Part shown: positions 4,393 to 5,964 of the stretch, in pieces
How positions within the stretch are numbered: position 1 is the stretch's first letter
Layout of the letters: each line of letters begins with the position of its first letter
DNA from: JBOGED01 sp050743625
GTDB lineage: Bacteria > Actinomycetota > Nitriliruptoria > Euzebyales > Egibacteraceae
DNA: 5,964 nucleotides
Direction of reading: 5' to 3'
Assembly (NCBI GenBank): GCA_050743625.1
Contig: JBOGED010000209.1
Span: forward strand, 1 to 5,964
Notes under the pieces: model-generated
What the model was told of the DNA's origin: nothing
The model's database searches: none
Seen by the model: the letters and a program-made list of their open reading frames with translations, nothing else
Translations under genes and position numbers: made by a program

Positions 4393-5934
4393 TTAGCGCA
4401 GGGTCAGGATCGCCGTGGCGGCGCTTGCGACGAGCAGTAGCAGGAGCGCGGGTAGGGCGGCCTTGCGGAGGACGGCTCCCACCTCGCCGTCTGACCCGGC
4501 TGCCATGACGGCGACGAGGGCGTTCACTGGCGTGAGCACGTTGCCGATGTTGCCGCCGACCGTCTGAGCGGCGAGGAGAGCGGGCGCGGAAAGGCCGAGT
4601 CGGGCCGCCGCGCTGGCCTGCAGGGGGGCGAGGAGGGCGTTGGAGGCGGTCGTGCTGCCAGTCATGATCGTCCCGACCGCGCCGACGGCGGGCGCGATCA
4701 CCGCGTAAGCGGGGCCAAGCGCCCGTGTCAGTGCCTGGGCCATCGCCTCGATCATCCCGGCGTCGACCATGACCCCGGCCAGCACCGTGAGGCCCAGCAG
4801 CGAGACCGCCGTACCGAACGAGCGGTGAGCCCATGGCGTGAGCACTGTGCGTGCTGGGTACGGGAGCGTCGCGAGACCCCTGCCGTCGAGACGGCGGTAG
4901 AGCACCGCCCCGATCGCGGCGGCGACCAGCAGGTACGGGCCGGCATGCAGCAGCGGCCGGAGCGGTTGGTGTGCCGAGATGGCCTCGTTGACGTGCCCGA
5001 ACGCCGCTCGGGTCACTGGGAAGGAAGGAGCGATCGCCGGCACCCTACTGGCGAGCTCACGCACCGGTGGAACGCCGAACGTGATGACGACCATGGCCGT
5101 GAGGATGAGGTAGGGCGCCGCGGTCCGGAGCAGCCTCCGCCAGGCGGGACGCGTGCCGCGCGTGGGCAAGAGCAGCGCGGCCGCGCCGAGCCCCGCCAGG
5201 CCCGCGGCGGTCGACGCGAGCGCGGGCGCGAGCGCGGCGACGCCCACGAGTGTCCCGCCCATCGCCGCACCGACCGCCAGCGCGCGCGGTATCGCGGTCC
5301 GCAGCTCGTCCCGAGCCCAGCCGAGCAGCAAGATCAGCCCGGCGACCAGGCAGAGGACTGCGAGCATCGTTGACGCACGCAGTGCGAACGCCGACGTCGC
5401 CTGCGCGTCGAGCTGGGCGACGCCAGCCGCGACGAAGAACGACGACCCCATCGATCCGAACGTCACCGACCAGTGATATCCGACGAGGCAGGCGGCCACC
5501 GCGGTGATCGACGGGATCCCCGCCCGCACGAGCATCGGCGCCGCGACGACGACTGGCACGCCGAACCCGGCCATACCCTGGAGGAAAGACGGGAATGCCC
5601 ACCCAACCAAGAGCAGCAGCCGGCCGCGGGTGGGCGCGACGGTGCTCAGCGCGTCGCTGAGCACGTCGAGCGCACCCGACGAGTCCATGACCTGGTACAA
5701 CAGCAACGCGGGGATGACGATCAGCAAGATCCACACACCCGTCCAGGCGCCCTTGCCCATGGCGAGGAGCAGCGGTGTCAGGCCAAGCCCAAACCGCGTG
5801 AAAGCCAGGATCGCCGTGAGGACCACCACCGCCCACGCCGAAGCGGCCAGGCTCGCACGGGTCGCCAACACCAGTACGCCGAGGGCCACGAGCGGCGCGG
5901 CGGCGACCAGACCGGCCCACAAGGGAGCATCCAC
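4393..5934 (-). CDS. LctP/LldP-family lactate (or glycolate) permease
   Basis: A 513-residue integral membrane protein with a dozen or so hydrophobic helices spread from residue 8 to the C-terminus and only short loops, typical of the LctP family (usually about 500-560 residues). Diagnostic segments are FPSFLQGMAGFGVP (114-127), corresponding to the conserved GxxGFGxP loop; YHWSVTFGSMG (153-163); TGSTTASNALL (425-435); and AQTVGGNIGNVLTPVN (456-471). LldP and GlcA of E. coli are proton symporters for L- and D-lactate and glycolate, so uptake of a 2-hydroxy monocarboxylate is the likely role. The exact substrate is inferred. The start is a GTG at 5934-5932 with a weak GGTAGG (5950-5945) ten bases upstream. 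The frame remains open to the window edge, so an earlier start cannot be excluded. The toxin-antitoxin pair follows on the same strand after 43 bp. No lactate dehydrogenase gene is visible in the window. Confidence 0.9.
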   Translation of the reverse strand: MDAPLWAGLVAAAPLVALGVLVLATRASLAASAWAVVVLTAILAFTRFGLGLTPLLLAMGKGAWTGVWILLIVIPALLLYQVMDSSGALDVLSDALSTVAPTRGRLLLLVGWAFPSFLQGMAGFGVPVVVAAPMLVRAGIPSITAVAACLVGYHWSVTFGSMGSSFFVAAGVAQLDAQATSAFALRASTMLAVLCLVAGLILLLGWARDELRTAIPRALAVGAAMGGTLVGVAALAPALASTAAGLAGLGAAALLLPTRGTRPAWRRLLRTAAPYLILTAMVVITFGVPPVRELASRVPAIAPSFPVTRAAFGHVNEAISAHQPLRPLLHAGPYLLVAAAIGAVLYRRLDGRGLATLPYPARTVLTPWAHRSFGTAVSLLGLTVLAGVMVDAGMIEAMAQALTRALGPAYAVIAPAVGAVGTIMTGSTTASNALLAPLQASAAARLGLSAPALLAAQTVGGNIGNVLTPVNALVAVMAAGSDGEVGAVLRKAALPALLLLLVASAATAILTLR

Positions 5935-5946
5935 GGCTGCGCAGCC
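5935..5946. repeat. 12-bp perfect palindrome at the permease start
   Basis: GGCTGC directly followed by GCAGCC lies immediately upstream of the permease GTG on the minus strand. It could be an operator half hidden by the window edge or a local RNA stem next to the ribosome-binding region. In GC-rich DNA a palindrome of this length may also occur by chance. Confidence 0.3.
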
Positions 5947-5964
5947 TACCCTCTGTTCCCGAAC

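Noticed and set aside
4825..5373. Plus-strand open frame opposite the permease
   Set aside because: The translation is low-complexity Arg/Glu/Gln sequence with no family resemblance and it overlaps a confident gene.
5057..5920. Minus-strand open frame of 287 codons inside the permease
   Set aside because: It is a frame-shifted reading of the permease gene, rich in Arg and Gly, while the permease frame has clear family motifs along its whole length.
1..5964. tRNA, rRNA, CRISPR array, insertion sequence or prophage attachment site
   Set aside because: I saw no cloverleaf-like sequence, regularly spaced direct repeats, transposase motif or terminal repeats. The only repeated element is the pair of TTTGCGC dyads.

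Overview
The window is GC-rich DNA with strong G/C third-position bias, frequent GTG starts and protein families typical of high-GC Gram-positive bacteria, so an actinobacterial chromosome is the best guess (inference from composition and families; the species cannot be named). It holds seven convincing protein genes, no RNA genes, no CRISPR array and no insertion sequence.

Left half, plus strand (17-3622): a Rossmann-fold NAD(P)-binding protein of the atypical SDR / NmrA type (17-835) overlaps a DUF2877 protein (823-1797, the family of the AllH/YlbF subunit of oxamate carbamoyltransferase). A small protein follows (about 1871-2293) that resembles the unnamed actinobacterial proteins usually found beside ECF-type sigma factors and CHAT or protease genes; here it stands without those partners. 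A 171-bp intergenic region (2294-2464) then leads into a family III (CaiB/BaiF) CoA-transferase (2465-3622) with a strong Shine-Dalgarno sequence. This gap is the most structured non-coding stretch of the window. The inverted repeat TTTGCGC-N6-GCGCAAA occurs twice, with centres exactly 72 bp apart (about seven helical turns). A third, unrelated dyad (GTAGG-N3-CCTAC) lies almost exactly midway, and a -10-like TACGAT sits directly before the second copy. This looks like a two-operator, possibly DNA-looping, control region for the CoA-transferase.

Right half, minus strand (5934-3673, convergent with the left half): an LctP/LldP-family lactate or glycolate permease (5934-4393) is followed after 43 bp by a type II toxin-antitoxin pair, a Phd/YefM-family antitoxin (4349-4095) and a VapC-like PIN ribonuclease (4098-3673). 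The pair overlaps by four bases (GTGA). The 43-bp gap carries an interrupted inverted repeat in which a perfect AGGAGG can pair with CTCCT next to the antitoxin start. It is a candidate autoregulatory operator, an RNA hairpin, or both.

Functionally, the permease, the CoA-transferase and the DUF2877 protein suggest uptake and CoA or carbamoyl chemistry of small carboxylic acids, but they lie on opposite strands and nothing in the sequence proves they form one pathway. The toxin-antitoxin pair is probably a passenger or stabilising module.
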